From: Xiphophorus maculatus
Taxonomy: Eukaryota; Chordata; Actinopteri; Cyprinodontiformes; Poeciliidae
DNA length: 64,000 nucleotides
Assembly: GCF_002775205.1 (NCBI RefSeq)
Contig: NC_036447.1
Location: 25,340,501-25,404,500, forward strand
Direction: 5' to 3'
A program made the position numbers and the translations under genes. The notes beneath the pieces were generated by a model. That model saw only the letters and a list, made by a program, of their open reading frames with translations, was not told the DNA's origin and made no database searches. Below, piece after piece: positions 1 to 13,143 of this stretch (positions are counted from its first letter, which is position 1; each line of letters opens with the position of its first letter).

Positions 1-653
1 CTTGTGATCAGAAGGTTGTAAGTTTGATTTCAGCTTCCTCCTGCCACATGTTGAGGTGCCCCTGGGCAAGGCACTCAACCCCAAGTTACCCACCAATCTG
101 CATGTCGGTGTAAATGTGTGTGTGGGTGAATGTGACTGTAGTGTGAAGCGCTTTGAGTGGTCTAAAGGATTAACAAGGCACTACACAAGTTCAGTCCATT
201 TATCTTTTCTTTTTTTGATAAATTCTGTGTTGTTTTTTATACCAAACATAAAAAAGCTGATTTAACAAGTTTGGACTTCTCCAGGGTTCCATGTGTTAAA
301 TTAATATTAGAATTACATCTGTACATAATATTAGATGATAATTGTAATCATAATTTAATACTTTGTTCCCTGAAGAAGCCCAAACTTGTTATGTCTGGTT
401 TGTTTGTTATAAGAAGAAAAAGCAGGTTTTATCAAGAATGAAAGGAACTGTGTGATCTTTCTGTTAGTCTTTATTTAAAATAACAGATTCAAGATAGTAT
501 AACAAACTTAACAAAATAAAGTGCAACTTAACATGAAAATCTGAGTAGAAAAGGCAAAAAAGTTCAATCCATGAAAGTACTAAAATGTAACCAGAAATCA
601 CTACTAATACAAGGAGAAAATCGACTTTTAAATTAATTCCTTGCTATAAATAT
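1..653. repeat. Copy 1 of a ~650-bp near-identical duplicated repeat block
   Basis: This block recurs in the same orientation at 19540-20193, with roughly a dozen differences that I could see by eye. Its first ~200 bases are SINE-like: a tRNA-type B-box-like stretch near 15-30, a conserved core, and a tail near 170-200. The remaining ~450 bases are shared by both copies but are not obviously SINE. Copy 1 is cut by the window start. No gene is read from it; the short frame it contains is open by chance. Confidence 0.85.
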
Positions 654-1291
654 GTAGTTTTGTCAAGTGAAAAATGCATTTTTAGATACCTGTTACTACA
701 AATAGACAGACAAAATTGGATTTATGGTAAAACTGCCTGCCGTAGTCATCTACGTATTCATGTTTATGCTGTGGCCTTTAAAGATGGCGCCGGGGGTAAA
801 CTCTTGGAAACAGCAGGATAGTCTGTGTTGCATGACAACAAAAGCATTTGACTGGAATTGAATTATCATTTTATCATATTATCATGCGACTTTAAATTCA
901 ATCCACAATTTTACATCCATCTGACATGAAAAAGTTAAAAGGAGGGAAAAATTCCCAAAAAAAAAAAAAAGACCACAAAGACATAGAGGTCCCGACCCCA
1001 TTAGGGGCAAAGGGTGAACAGAAAATGGATGGATGGAAGACATAGAGGGGGGGGGAACTTGAGTTTTTGTGTTGGAATTTCAACATCTGGTTTTTTGTGT
1101 GTGTGTGTGTGTGACTTCCTGGAAACATTTGAAAGGATTCCAAACTCTTATTGAAGGAGTTGCTTCACGCTGCTCTTGTCTGTTTGCCCTGAGAGAAACA
1201 CAAACAGCCGAAAGTGGGGCAAAGAGTCCGCACCCGAAGCCGAAGGCAGACAGCAGGGGAGAAGGAGATTGTCCGTCCGTCTCTTCAGAAG
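654..1291. other. Spacer upstream of APOH
   Basis: No coding exon is visible. It holds a poly-A run near 957-971, a short TG microsatellite near 1095-1112, and the presumed APOH promoter and 5' UTR. I see no clear TATA box. Confidence 0.5.
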
Positions 1292-4200
1292 ATGGAGCGT
1301 TTGTTTCTGCTGTGCTCTGGTCTGCTTGTGACGACAGTGACATCCCAACCTAATGGTATGACTTCTTTTCATTTCGCACATCCTAGAATGAAAAGTCACC
1401 CGAGTTTGTTTTAAGGATTTCAACTTTTGTTATGGACTTTTGGAGAAACATTTTATCGCTTGTGTTGATCGATGACTATTTTTCTCAACACTGCTCTGAG
1501 TTAAAGTCAGTGAAAACATTTCGTAGTCCAACAGTTGTTTTGTTCTGTCAATAGTAATTTGAGGGGGGAAGAAAAGTGACATTTTATATTACTTCGTATT
1601 TAAAGAGTTTTGGACATCTGTTAAGTTCTACTTACATAGTTGGAAAATGTAAATATATCGGGTTGTTTTTTACCTAAGCTTACTAAGTCTAGGCCGATAC
1701 ACAACTTTCGTTGAAATAACTGACTAATTCCAGTTTGTTCCCGGCCTGAACTGAGCGGGAACATTGAGATGTCTGGGATCCAGAGGTTCTCCAGTCCCGG
1801 TGAGGAGTTAGCCCTGTCCTGTAAAGAGGGATATACTCCTGTGTCGGGCCCACGCAAGATTGTTTGCACCATGAACGGCGTGTGGACAAGCACCAAGCTA
1901 AAGTGCATACGTGCGTGTCTTATTTTCTTTCTATTAAATATGGCAGAAATGTCTAGTAATAGTTCTTGTAATTACCAGTGAAACAAAATTCACAGAGATT
2001 TTGAAGTAAACAGATGAAATATTCCATAGTTTTAGTAGACTCAAGAGTTTTCACTTGGACATATGCAAATTAAGAACTGCAAGTTTGCAAATGTCAAGGA
2101 AAATATGAAATATTTACTTGTAGTACTTTGAAGAAACATTTAAAAACTCCTTTTTCTCATGTTGTTGTGTCAAAACCCAGAACTTTAGTGTTTTGGACCA
2201 AGATATAATCTAACAATTTTACCCTTCTTTTCTTTTTTTTACTCAATTTAAGACAGATTCAATGATTAGTCTATGTGGTCATCATTTCATCAAGTCTTTC
2301 CATAGATTATCAATAAGATTTAGCTCTGGACTTTGACTAGACCACTCTAAGAAATCAGCATGCTTTGATCTGAACCACTGAAATATTTGTTTTATTTTAG
2401 CTCACATAAAATCTCAATAAAATCATAGCAGTCTGTGCTTGTAAAGTGACAAAAGGTGGGACAGTTTAAATATTAGAATGGGTTCATCATACAAACAGGA
2501 TTGTAAGTCACTGCTTGTAACTTTATTATGAATTGCATAATTTCATGCCTCACACGAGTAAACTTACATTTAACTGTTTTAATAATCATCAATAATGTCT
2601 GACAGCTAAGTAGAACATAACTTCCTTTCATCTTTTCTCCCGCAGCAAAACAATGTCCACATCCTGAACTAGTCACTAATGGCGAAGTGTTTTATGAGGA
2701 CACAGTGTACCAGAGTACAATCAACTACACCTGCCATGAAGGGTAAACAAAAAGAAAACATGTTTTATGTTGTGTGTGTGCAAATAATCTATATTGTATA
2801 TCATAAACTGTACATAAAAAGCTGGGGGTGGGTTAAAAATATATATATACTTTTACCCTGTTGATTAAATACCATGTTGAACAGGTATATGATGACTGGA
2901 GAGAGTTCAGCAGTGTGCCAATCCAGCGGGACGTGGAGTTCCCCTGCACCAGAGTGCATCCGTATGTAATTATTTAAAGTCATTTCACTTCATCTAATGC
3001 ATTTAGGGATGTGGTGAGGATTTGAATACAGAAAATAAACCACAATATTTTACTGTAGGTCTTTTTTGAGGCATTTTTAAATGACAAAAAGCAACATATG
3101 CATGTTTTATAGCATTAAATCAGTAGAATTTTGCGTATGACTGAAGATTTTTGAACGAATCTGGAAAGAACATTGATTGAATACTGAAAAGGTTCATCTA
3201 AAAGAAAAAAACACAAGAGTTTTGTGTAATAATCAGTGTGTCTCAAACAGACGTTTCTCCAGAACAGAGTAAAGTTTAGGAATATGTGAAACACATTTGT
3301 AAATGTTCTCCGAAGATGTTTTCCCAAAGCAAATGCACTATTGTTCCCCTATCTTTCAGTCACACAACAGACATCAATGTAAGCTTTAGGACTGTAGTTA
3401 AAGGAAGAGACAAGGTGCAGCATGTCAAAGGAATTTAATTGCTTTTATCTCATTCATAAAAACAATTATTGTGATATTACACAGACTCAGTCCCAGTACC
3501 TTCAATGACAGCAAACGAATACAGCTGAGAGCAAGGTGAATAAGTATCTCGCAACAAAAAAGCCCCCTATGATATTTTCAAAATGGCCGTCATTATCTTT
3601 GCAAATTACCCTACAAATTTGCTACAAGGACAAGTTTAGAGCCTAAAGGGCCACTAATACTAATGCTCCCACAACCCCCCAATGTGATTCACTATTTTTT
3701 TTTTTACGTAGATTTCAACTGTATATCCATATAAAAATATTTGAAATGTTTTATTCAAAAGATGGGAAGAAAAATTGAAACTGATGGGGTTTTGTTGTTT
3801 TTGTCTTGGTAGCTGTACCCTGCGGTCTCGCTCCTGTCCCACTGTATGGAATGGTCATTTACGACAAGGTGGTCAGAGGAAACACGGCCAATTACGGCCT
3901 CACGGCGACGTATCTCTGCAATGCCCCGTACGCAGTTGTCGGCAACCCGGTTGCAGAGTGCACCGCCAGCGGTACCTGGACCAAGACACCAGAGTGTCAA
4001 GGTAGGAGAAGGTGGTAAAATATGGTGGTAAAAATAGTACATATTAGTACCCAAATATGTACTATTTGGGTTTTAGTACAACCCAATTACATTAAAAGTT
4101 TATGAAAGTTTATTTACATTTTCCTGGCAAATAAAAGAAAAAAAAAATAGAGTAAACGACTGTGTTTCTTCACAGTGGTGACCTGCCCTCCGCCAGAGAG

Positions 4201-5273
4201 CATTGAAAGAGGCTACCTGTCAAACAATGAGAAGAGGGAGTTTTTCTACGAGGAAAAAGTCAAGCATGGCTGCGAGAGTCCATATGTGCTGGAAGGAAAT
4301 ATGGAGGTGGTCTGCCAGAATAATGGAAGGTGGTCTGAAAAGCCATCTTGCAAAGGTAATTCTGTAGGGAATCACAAAATATAAACCATTAAAATCCAAA
4401 ATGTGCAGAATAAAAATAGCTGTTTTCTTTTTCAGGTTTTGTTTGAGTTTGCATCTTTACTGCAATCATAAACTTTAGCCATTGGCTTAGCACTTTATTT
4501 TTTTATTTTTTACATAACATAAATATTCTGTGCTGATCAATTAATAACACAAAGATGATCAATCTTTATTTTTACCAAATGTTTTTTTTTTTTAAATGCT
4601 GTACTCTTCCCCCCCCTCCAGCTCCGTGTTCTGTTAACATACAAAGAGCAAGAATTTTGCACAACGGGAAGAAAATCTGGATGGAAAACTTCGAGCCGAA
4701 CCGTGTCTTACACCTAGACATTGTCTCTGTCTACTGCATGAACCAAGCCATGAAATGTGGTTATGCCGTGCCGACCCAGTGCATCGATGGAACGCTAAAC
4801 ATCCCCGAATGCTTTGAAGGTACGAGCCATTTTATTACCAAAATTAAAAATATGAAAGATAAAAAAAAAAATGAATTGAACAAAAAGCTGTAGTCGAGTC
4901 ATAATGTTTTGACTCAAACTGACGAGAACACTTGGCTCCAAAATGTTTTCTCAGTAACACAGTCAGAGGTTTAGCAGATGTTACATAGAACGCTACTGTT
5001 AGTATGAATCAATAAAACGCAGCATTTTATTTCTGCAGAGATATGAAGAATCAGTCTGAATTTATAGCATGTTATCATGACAACACTCTGCAGTGCCTAA
5101 AGTGAAAACCTAAATCAGTATCTACCTGTCTATTTGATGTAATATTGCATGCATATTACATGATATTGGCAAACTTCCTCTGTGTATTTGTTGTGTGTGC
5201 TGTTTCAGAACCCAGTGCGCTGGAGTATACCTTGAAGCCAAATTCACTTCCATCAGAGATCGACCAGTGCTGA
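1292..5273 (+). CDS. APOH: Beta-2-glycoprotein I (apolipoprotein H), complete
   Basis: Eight coding exons can be joined with consistent phases: 1292-1355, 1734-1910, 2646-2742, 2885-2961, 3813-4001, 4176-4355, 4622-4819 and 5209-5273. They give 348 residues (human 345). Exon 1 encodes a signal peptide starting MERLFLLCSGLL. Exon 2 is sushi/CCP domain 1, exons 3 and 4 together are CCP2, exon 5 is CCP3, exon 6 is CCP4, and exons 7-8 are the atypical fifth domain with the family signature QCIDGTLNIPECF and a terminal cysteine. Human APOH is a secreted plasma protein that binds anionic phospholipid and lipoproteins through domain V. Here the C-terminal loop reads ALEYTLKPN where human has LAFWKTDA, so the membrane-inserting tryptophan is absent. 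An upstream in-frame ATG at 1214 exists, but 1292 starts directly at a good signal peptide. Confidence 0.95.
2160..2450. repeat. Decayed MITE-like repeat in APOH intron 2
   Basis: Wording such as TTTAGCTCTGGACTTTGACT near 2320 is typical of Tc1-derived fish MITEs. The ends are not resolved, so family and borders are tentative. Confidence 0.35.
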
Positions 5274-5511
5274 AGTGGCCGATATTTTCTATCCTGAGGC
5301 TGTCATAAATTTCCACTACCTTTCAAAGCAAAGAAGATGATTTAAATCTGTTTGAGATTTTTTTTTTTAATATATTATTATTAATTTATGTCATATAACT
5401 TCAAATGTAATATACAGAACTTCATTTCATTTGAATGGTGCGTCACCAAGGTGACATTCTGGCCACACGCCTTTGAGATTTGTGGTCTGGTTTGAGGGCA
5501 TGAAAATATCC

Positions 5512-5517
5512 AATAAA
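5512..5517 (+). terminator. APOH polyadenylation signal
   Basis: AATAAA lies 239 bases after the stop codon. A second AATAAA follows about 20 bases later. This gives a compact 3' UTR of about 260 bases. Confidence 0.6.
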
Positions 5518-5890
5518 TACTTTATTGCTTAATAAAAGTATGATCTGCAATCTCACACACAGTGTGAGACAAAATGCACCAGGGTGGGGGGGCGAGGGAC
5601 GGCGACAAGTGTTATTTTTATGGTGGCACAGAAAAAAAAGATTAATTAAAAAACTGGAATATTTTTATCATTCAATACACATCTCGTCTCATTTATCTGA
5701 ATTAATTCTGCTTGGTCAACCTCATTTATCCATATCTAGCAGACTCTCATTTTCTTACAACATCATCACTTGCTTATGTTGTGTCCATCAAGATGAACTA
5801 TACTTTCACTGGTGACATTGTTTACATTGCGCTCAGCTTTTCCCAAAGTTAAAGCACCCCCCCCCCCCCATTCCCCTCTTGTGGTTTAAA

Positions 5891-6732
5891 TGCTGCGTTC
5901 CAGTTGTAGAAGGAGCTGGGAAATTCCGACTTCCTAGTCGGAATGATCAAGTGGAAGTCGGATAATTTCCCACTGGAAACCTGGGAACATCTCCAATTAC
6001 CCCCAGTTACGGCTTGTAAGGCGTAATTTCGCGTTTCAATATGGGCGCTCCTCGTATCAATCAATCAATCAATCAAATTTTATTTGTGTAGCACATTTCA
6101 GCAGCAAGGCATTTCAAAGTGCTTTACATCATATCAAACACAGAAACACAATGCAGGATAGAATCAATAATCAAAACGCGACATTAAGTCAAGTTCCATC
6201 AATAAGTTTGTAATTGATTACGTTTCAAATACAATTCTAAACAGGTGGGTTTTTGGTCGAGTTTGCATCCATAGAAGGTTTACCTGTTACACTCCTACTG
6301 TGTTATATGGAACAAAATACCTGTTGCTATTTTTATTCCCACTCACAATCACAGTCACAGTTTAAAACGATGCAGACAGCATTTTAATGGGCTTCTGGCA
6401 CCAGGCTCCGAACATCTCTTTCACTGAATTTTACGTATCAACGAGGATGTAAGTAAGATGTGGTGGAAACACGTTTCTTTCACAAGGCACGTATGTAAAA
6501 GTGCGTCTGAAATCAACGTTAAACTGAAAAATTAAAAGTGTTGTTTGCTTATGGAAAGCAAAGCTTAAAATTGTGATTATAAAACCTATTACAAACAACG
6601 TTTACGGGCGACGCCACGTTGAAATTCCAACTTCTTAACCAGAACGCTGTTAGCTCGGGTTTCCATAGGCAATTATAAAGATTTTTATCTTCATTATCAT
6701 GTTCTCACTTCCCAGGCAACTGGAACGCAGCA
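5891..6732. mobile_element. Inverted-repeat MITE reaching into the NOL11 promoter
   Basis: The outer 16 bases are exact inverted copies: TGCTGCGTTCCAGTTG at 5891-5906 and its complement at 6717-6732. The interior has further related inverted stretches and a nested repeat (6056-6260). The right end is 73 bases before the NOL11 start codon. No target-site duplication is evident, so the superfamily is unassigned. Similar ends occur in abundant teleost MITEs. Confidence 0.6.
6056..6260. repeat. (CAAT)n-headed retroposon tail nested in the MITE
   Basis: A short CAAT tetranucleotide run is followed by the common teleost motif TTTATTTGTGTAGCACATTT and then AAAGTGCTTTACAT. This is the usual 3' end of fish non-LTR retroposons seen on the opposite strand. 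The right border is estimated. Confidence 0.55.
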
Positions 6733-6763
6733 CGGCCAGTTTGCCCCTGGCTCCTTCGCGTAC

Positions 6764-6773
6764 TCTCGCGAGA
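6764..6773. promoter_or_regulatory. TCTCGCGAGA promoter element upstream of NOL11
   Basis: The palindrome TCTCGCGAGA lies 33 bases before the NOL11 ATG. This motif is known in CpG-type housekeeping promoters (bound by BANP, and formerly assigned to ZBTB33/Kaiso). Its position fits a core promoter of a ribosome-biogenesis gene, and it sits just outside the MITE end at 6732. Confidence 0.6.
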
Positions 6774-6805
6774 TTCCGCGAGCTCCACTTTTCTTGTGGT
6801 CCAGC

Positions 6806-9800
6806 ATGGCAGCGCTGTGTGAGGGATACACGTTGTGCGGGCTTGTTCCAGCTGTAAATCGGCGAAGCTCTGAGATTAAGGGCATCGAAGAGGAGCGGGA
6901 CAGCGACCATGTGATCGTCACCGACTCCAGCAGATCTGTGACTCTTTACAAGGTGAGGTTTGGACTTTGCAGGAGCTGGGGGGCCAGCTGATCGGTGCCG
7001 ACTCGTGTTAGCATCCTGTGGTGGTTTCAATAACAGAGCCAGAACCGTTCGGTTTTATTATCTCCGGGCTGGGTCGATCGCTACTGCTTTTACACGGGGA
7101 TGTTAACGTGAAAACAAGCTAATCCCCTCTCAACATCAAGTTCTTAGAAAGTCTCACTAATGACAAGGAGATGGATGTTGGCTAATGTTAGCTGCTCTCA
7201 ACATAAAAGCTGGTTTCTCCTGCTGCAGTTGTGTTTCAAAGTTGAATATGATCTTTCAGATTGTGCTGCATTTGGTAAAGCGTGTGTTTTCTTTCTGCAT
7301 TGGTCACACATGTTGCTGCAGGTGTCGGACCAGAAGCCGTTGGGCAGCTGGACAGTGAAACAGGGTCAAGTTCTGACCTGTGCAGCGGTCTTCAACAGGC
7401 TGACCAACGAGTATGTGGCAGTCTCAGACAACAAGGTAACCTGGTCCACGACAATGCACACACAGTTCACTGTTTTTGTTATCTGCCCATTTTTGCTGCA
7501 TAAGTGATGCATCACACAACCTTAGCCAATCAGGATTAAATTATTTTTCTTTTTTTTTGTTTTGTTTTCAGGTGATAAGAATCTGGAAAGAAGACGACAT
7601 CATTTTAGACAAGGCATTCAAAGCAACAGTAAGCGTGACTTTCAGTTCTTGATTATGACCTCTTTTCGAGGTCATAATCATACGAATTATAAGGGGAGGT
7701 TTTGTTTTAAGTGTGTTCTACATTGGAAACACTCAATTTGACCAGCGTGTCATTTTGTTTATACCCGAGAAGTTCACATTTACCGTCAAATTAATGTACT
7801 GCTTTCACGGGACCTGTACAGCCATTTCTAGTCAGTTTGGAGTAATTATATAGTAAAAAAAACAACAAAAAAACCCAGAAAAACTTTATTATCATTATGC
7901 ACTCCAAAATCAGACCATGCAAAACTACAAAAAAAGACTGTTTTTTTTTTTTTTACGTGCCTTATAAAGCAGGTTAAATATGACAGTTTGTCGCAATATG
8001 TTTAGATGTAGACTCCACAATAATGGCGTGTTTGCAAGGGTCGCTAAGGGAAACTATTTTCTCTATTATAAGAATATGGCATCCAAATGAAGCGCAATAC
8101 TTATACAAAAATTTGACATTGCTTGCCATTTTCCATACCCCTGACCACAAAACGATTTTGTTCACAGAGTTACCGTGTCAGAAAGTCTTTATGTATATTT
8201 AGTGTGGACTAATCTAAACACATCCTAACCTCTGCCACTTTTCTTTTCCGACTTCTCTCAGGTGTCAGCAGATGTCCGGTCGGTGCACTGTGCACACGGA
8301 GCCGAGCCTGCCGTCTTGTTTCAGAGAGGAGCTGTGAGGCTTCTGGACTCCCTGCTTTCTGCTCCCCAGCAGCCCGTAGAGGAAGTCCTGGTTCAGGATG
8401 AAGCCATCAGGTCCAGAACTCCTGTCGATGTCACAAGTGATGCACAAAAGAAGAGATTGCTTTGAAGAACACTTTTTATTTATGAAACAGCTGCTTAGCA
8501 AATCTTTCAGTCTGTCCTGTGTTTTATTTTTATTTCTTTTTTACATTTTCAGGGTTTAAATTCAAAATTAGCATGATTTTTTATTATGTATTTATTTTTT
8601 TAACAATGTGAACTCTAGCTGTTACAGTCTGACAATTTGTCCTGCTGCTACATCTCCAATTATTTTTGCCAGATTTTCTTTTCTGAATTGTTATATATTT
8701 TGGGGGTTTTTATATGCAGATCATCTGGATCAGATCTAGAAAAAAAACAAACAAATGAACAAAACCAAAGCAAAACAGGCACATCTACCTGTGAAAGTTT
8801 GTCTTTCTAAAAGCAATCTCTCTTTTTGTTGGTAGGTGGAGCACCAACATAGTGACAGAAACACAACAGATGGTCATCTTCACGACTGAACTGGTAAAGA
8901 TTGTTTAAGGACTGTCGTCCTACACAGTGATTTTTCCCCCGACTTCTCTGTAAACATTCACATTGCACTCCTATATAGTGCCTCGCGAAAATAGTCACGC
9001 AAAATCCAGATAGAAATGCTTTGGGTATGCTTGTAATGTGACAAAAATAGGGATTTTCAAGGGATGTGAATACTTTTTGTGCTTTTTGATGCTTATTATT
9101 TTTCATTGTAGGATTTTCAATGTGTGCCCACAGAAAGGAGATCATTTCCTCTACCTGCAGAGGCTGAAGCCCAACTCTGTTCAGAAGTACCGGCTGGAGC
9201 CAGAGGAGCCTGGCCTCTCCCCGCTCAGCTTCTGGGCCTCCTACAGGGATAAAAACATCTGCCTGCTTTATCTCTGTAAGTCTTCACTTCCTGTAACAAG
9301 CCGCTTGTATTACAGGACACATTAGCTTTGTTAGCTCCTCGATAAAACTGTTGACATGCATAGCCCTCAACGTTGGTTACTGGTTATATGCACAGTCATG
9401 TTGGAAAGTTTGGAGACACAACTAAATATACTGTTGTTTTTATTATGACACATTTTGGTGTCACTGTCTAGTTTTTTTTTATCTGCTTTTGGAAACGAGA
9501 TTGAAATGCAGCCAAATGCGTATTATTTATTAAACAAGAATATCAACAATGTAAGGCAGCAGATAACTGAATATTTCAGCAAAATCTTTCACCTGCGGAT
9601 ACAACAACCTGTCATAGAACTGATGTTCCCCAAGGCTTACTTGTTTTGAAAAAAAAAAAAAAAAAAACTTTATCCACCGAAAAATTCAAAATGGCGGCCA
9701 TTCACGGGAATTACATTTTTGCTCAATTACTCATTACAGATGAATACTTTTTGTGTCAGATTATACATAATTAGACTCATAGACATCATGTTTACTGATA

Positions 9801-12800
9801 ATATTTTGATATTTTTTTCCTAGATGGACACCATGGTTGCACTAAAATTGGCCAATTAGATTAATATGTTTGGTGTCAAAACATAGCCAACATATTTCGA
9901 ACAATAGAAATCATTCTGTTGGACATTTTTAAAATGGCTGCCACGGTTGCAATAGAGAATATATGTTTGCATTAAAATTGGCTGTAGTTATTGCCAGTGT
10001 CGGGCACAGATAACCAAAAAGTTAAGTTCACTAACCACTAGTTTGCTAAGCAAGAATCCTAGCTACGCTAACACTAAACCGCTAAACAGGTAAAGAATTT
10101 GGCAGAATCGTACTTTAAACTACTAAACACATAAAATTATTTGCTAAACACATGCAAATTTTTGCAGAAGCTAATGCTAAACCACTAAAATGTAAAAAAT
10201 TTTTGTAGAAGTTAATGCTGAACCACCTACAACATAAAAGAATTAGCAGATGCTAACGCTAAGCATTAAGACAACTTGTTCTGCTTTCACATTTTCCTCG
10301 CTTTCAGATCCTAATGGCCGTGTGTACCAGAGTTTGGTGTCTGTTCGGGGCCCAGCGCCTGATGATGGAGCTCAGGCCGTTCCGCTGCCTCGTGATCAGC
10401 TGCTGAGTCTCCCTGTGGGGGAGGAACTGCTGGAAGCCGCGTCGGCCATCTTCCTGGACGACGCCCACGTAGCTGTGGTCGGGGTTCCACACCCTTCTGC
10501 TGGGCCCGGAAAAGGCAAGGAAAGCTTTAAAATTCCCGGGAAAGTTACGAAGATGTTACCTTTTAAAATTGTCAACATGTTTTTATTTGTTTATTTCATT
10601 TTTTTAGATTGTTGAATATTGTCCATTTTTAGAGATATCGCGAAAGGAAGAGCGTATTCATTCCTGAAAACTAGAGCAGTAATAGAAAATAAAAACAACA
10701 GAAAAGGGAGGAAATGTGTATGATGAAACTATAAGAGGTTAACTGAAGGGCTTGGGACTATTGGCAGGTAAAATTTCCATAGTCATTGATAATTTTGGCA
10801 TTTGCAGTTGAGCATCAGTCAAGATAAGATTATCAGGGAATAACCTTAAGTAAAAGTAGGAAGATTTTACAGTATCATGGAATTTACACAAACATTTAAG
10901 ACTAGAAGGCATAATATGATCTAATTAATTTTAATTTGGCTGGTAATATAATATTGTGATTACCGTTTTAATAGTAATGTCTATAAGGTTTATCATTACT
11001 TTTTACATCAAGTTAGTCTAGAATTAAGACTGACATTTGACCGTACAGCTGGAAAAGGCTCCAGTCATTCCAATACTCTCCAGTGTATCATTAGGACTTT
11101 AACTCAGAAACAGTGTTGTGGAAACATCTCGGTTTTAAATGCAGAACTTTTTAAAACGTACAACCTGCAACTACACTTCCCAGAAAAAACATTACGACGG
11201 AAATAAAGAATAGAATGCGAAAGAAGAAAAAAATAAAGAATGTGGGTGATCTTAAAAACTGCATAGTACATGATTCCAGTATTGGTTTTTCAGCGGCTCT
11301 CCTCGAAATGTACCCTACGTGACGAAATGCTTGTCTGAAATTATTTGACCTTGAAACGGATCCGGTTTTCAGAACCACGCAGCTGCTCTCTCGTGTCCTG
11401 TTCCTGAATTTGCCGTCTCTGAACTTTCAGACTTTCTCTGCATCTGGAACACAAATTTTCAGACTCTTCAGGCTGCGAAAGAGATGGCGGGTAAACTCTA
11501 CGGACAGGTAGGCGCCTGGGTGGTGTATTCAAAAATACCAACACAGACTGTTTTTTTTTTTTTGTTTGTTTTGTTTTTTTGCCAAGGTTCCCTGTCCTTC
11601 CAGCTGCTGGGTGCTGATGGAGGACTGTATGTCTTTGGTAGATCATTGTGTCTGCTCTCCACTGTGAGGGGGCTCACTGTCCCTTCTCACAACTACACAG
11701 CAGTTTACAACCCCAGACCTGCTGCTTATGCATACTTCCTGTTTTTGGACATCAATTTAATATGTTGATTATTCTTTTTTTTTCTTCTCTCTGATGCAGC
11801 TTTGGAGTTTTTCAAGCAAGCTGTTTATTCCCCATGGCAAAGCCCTCTCTGTCATACCGTTTGCCTGTCCCAGATCCTCCCTGGCCTTGGCTCTGGGGAA
11901 ACTAAAGCAGGTCAAGACCGAGGGTGAGAGACAGAAAGCAACGCCGCTTACTCTAACAACTTCCTGTAGATTTGTCTGTGCGCAAAAATAAAGTTTTGTC
12001 TTTTTGTGTGTACACACCATTAATAACAATGATGATAACAATAAAACCTTTTCATGTTTCAGAATTCACTCACCACAGTGTTTTTCTCCAACTATCACAG
12101 AGTCCAAGACTTCAACTGTGGTACCGTCCTGGAATACCATCTTACATGGAGAAGAAGCTGCTCCTCCTAAAACAGCGGAGGCCAGGAAGACGGTAAGTTA
12201 CAGAATATAGTTTCCTTAGTAGCTAAATGCTAGCAAATGCCTCCAACTCTGTGGAACTGTGTCGATGCGTGTCTCTACGGCAAGCTGTTTTAACATTAAT
12301 AGCAAGAGAAGATCTTCAAACCAGCCATTCATGAGTTAATTCTTTACTACAGTGGCCCCGAAGGGTCAAGAAAATGCAAAAGCTACAATGAAAGTTATGC
12401 TAAAATGCAAATTATGCTACCAAATTTAGCATAACTTTTGTTGTGGCTTTTTGTTGTTGCTGGTTTTTTTGCTGTTTTGTTGTGGCTTTTTTGATGTTGT
12501 CTATGGACTTTTTTTTGACCCATTACAATAATAAAAAAAAAATTTCCATCATAAATAAGGGATTTTGAGACATCTTTAACTCCTCCACATCTTATTACTA
12601 CAAATATAATTATATTTAATCATCATCTTTAATATTAGCTTTTAGCTAGAAAAATGTTTAGACTAATTCAGTTGAATTCAGTGGGTTTATTTTATTGATT
12701 TTTTTTTATTGCCGTACGTCTGCAAATAACCTACTGTTTTACCTAGCGTAAACTTTAAAGGTATAAAGTCTTTTTTCCCCCTTTAAATAAATTTATTGTT

Positions 12801-13112
12801 AAGGTAGTGAGTTGTTGCTTTTTTTACACACTGATGAGTCGATATTTTTTATTACAGCTGAGCCGTTTATAAGTCTGAACTAATTCTAAATGTTTTGCGC
12901 TCAGTTTTGCAATTTTTTTTTTAAAAGTTTTGTTGTCCATGTTGTATGCATGTGACAGTAACGCCACCTCAACTCAATTTCTCTCCTTTTCATCACGCAG
13001 AGAACAACTCGTAAGATGCAGTCAAGCCTCAGTTTAACAATTGATCAAGTCCAAGACCTAATTAAGGTAACACTTCTCTCTTTTCCAATTGAAATTCTTA
13101 AATTTAACTCAG

Positions 13113-13143
<31 letters not shown>

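Noticed and set aside
1214-1291. Upstream in-frame ATG of APOH as the real start
   Set aside because: It would place an arginine-rich stretch before a clean signal peptide that starts at 1292.
12061-12100. NOL11 exon 10 starting at the first AG (12062)
   Set aside because: That join gives a frame that does not match NOL11 and soon stops; the acceptor at 12100 keeps the ARKT-RTTRK frame.
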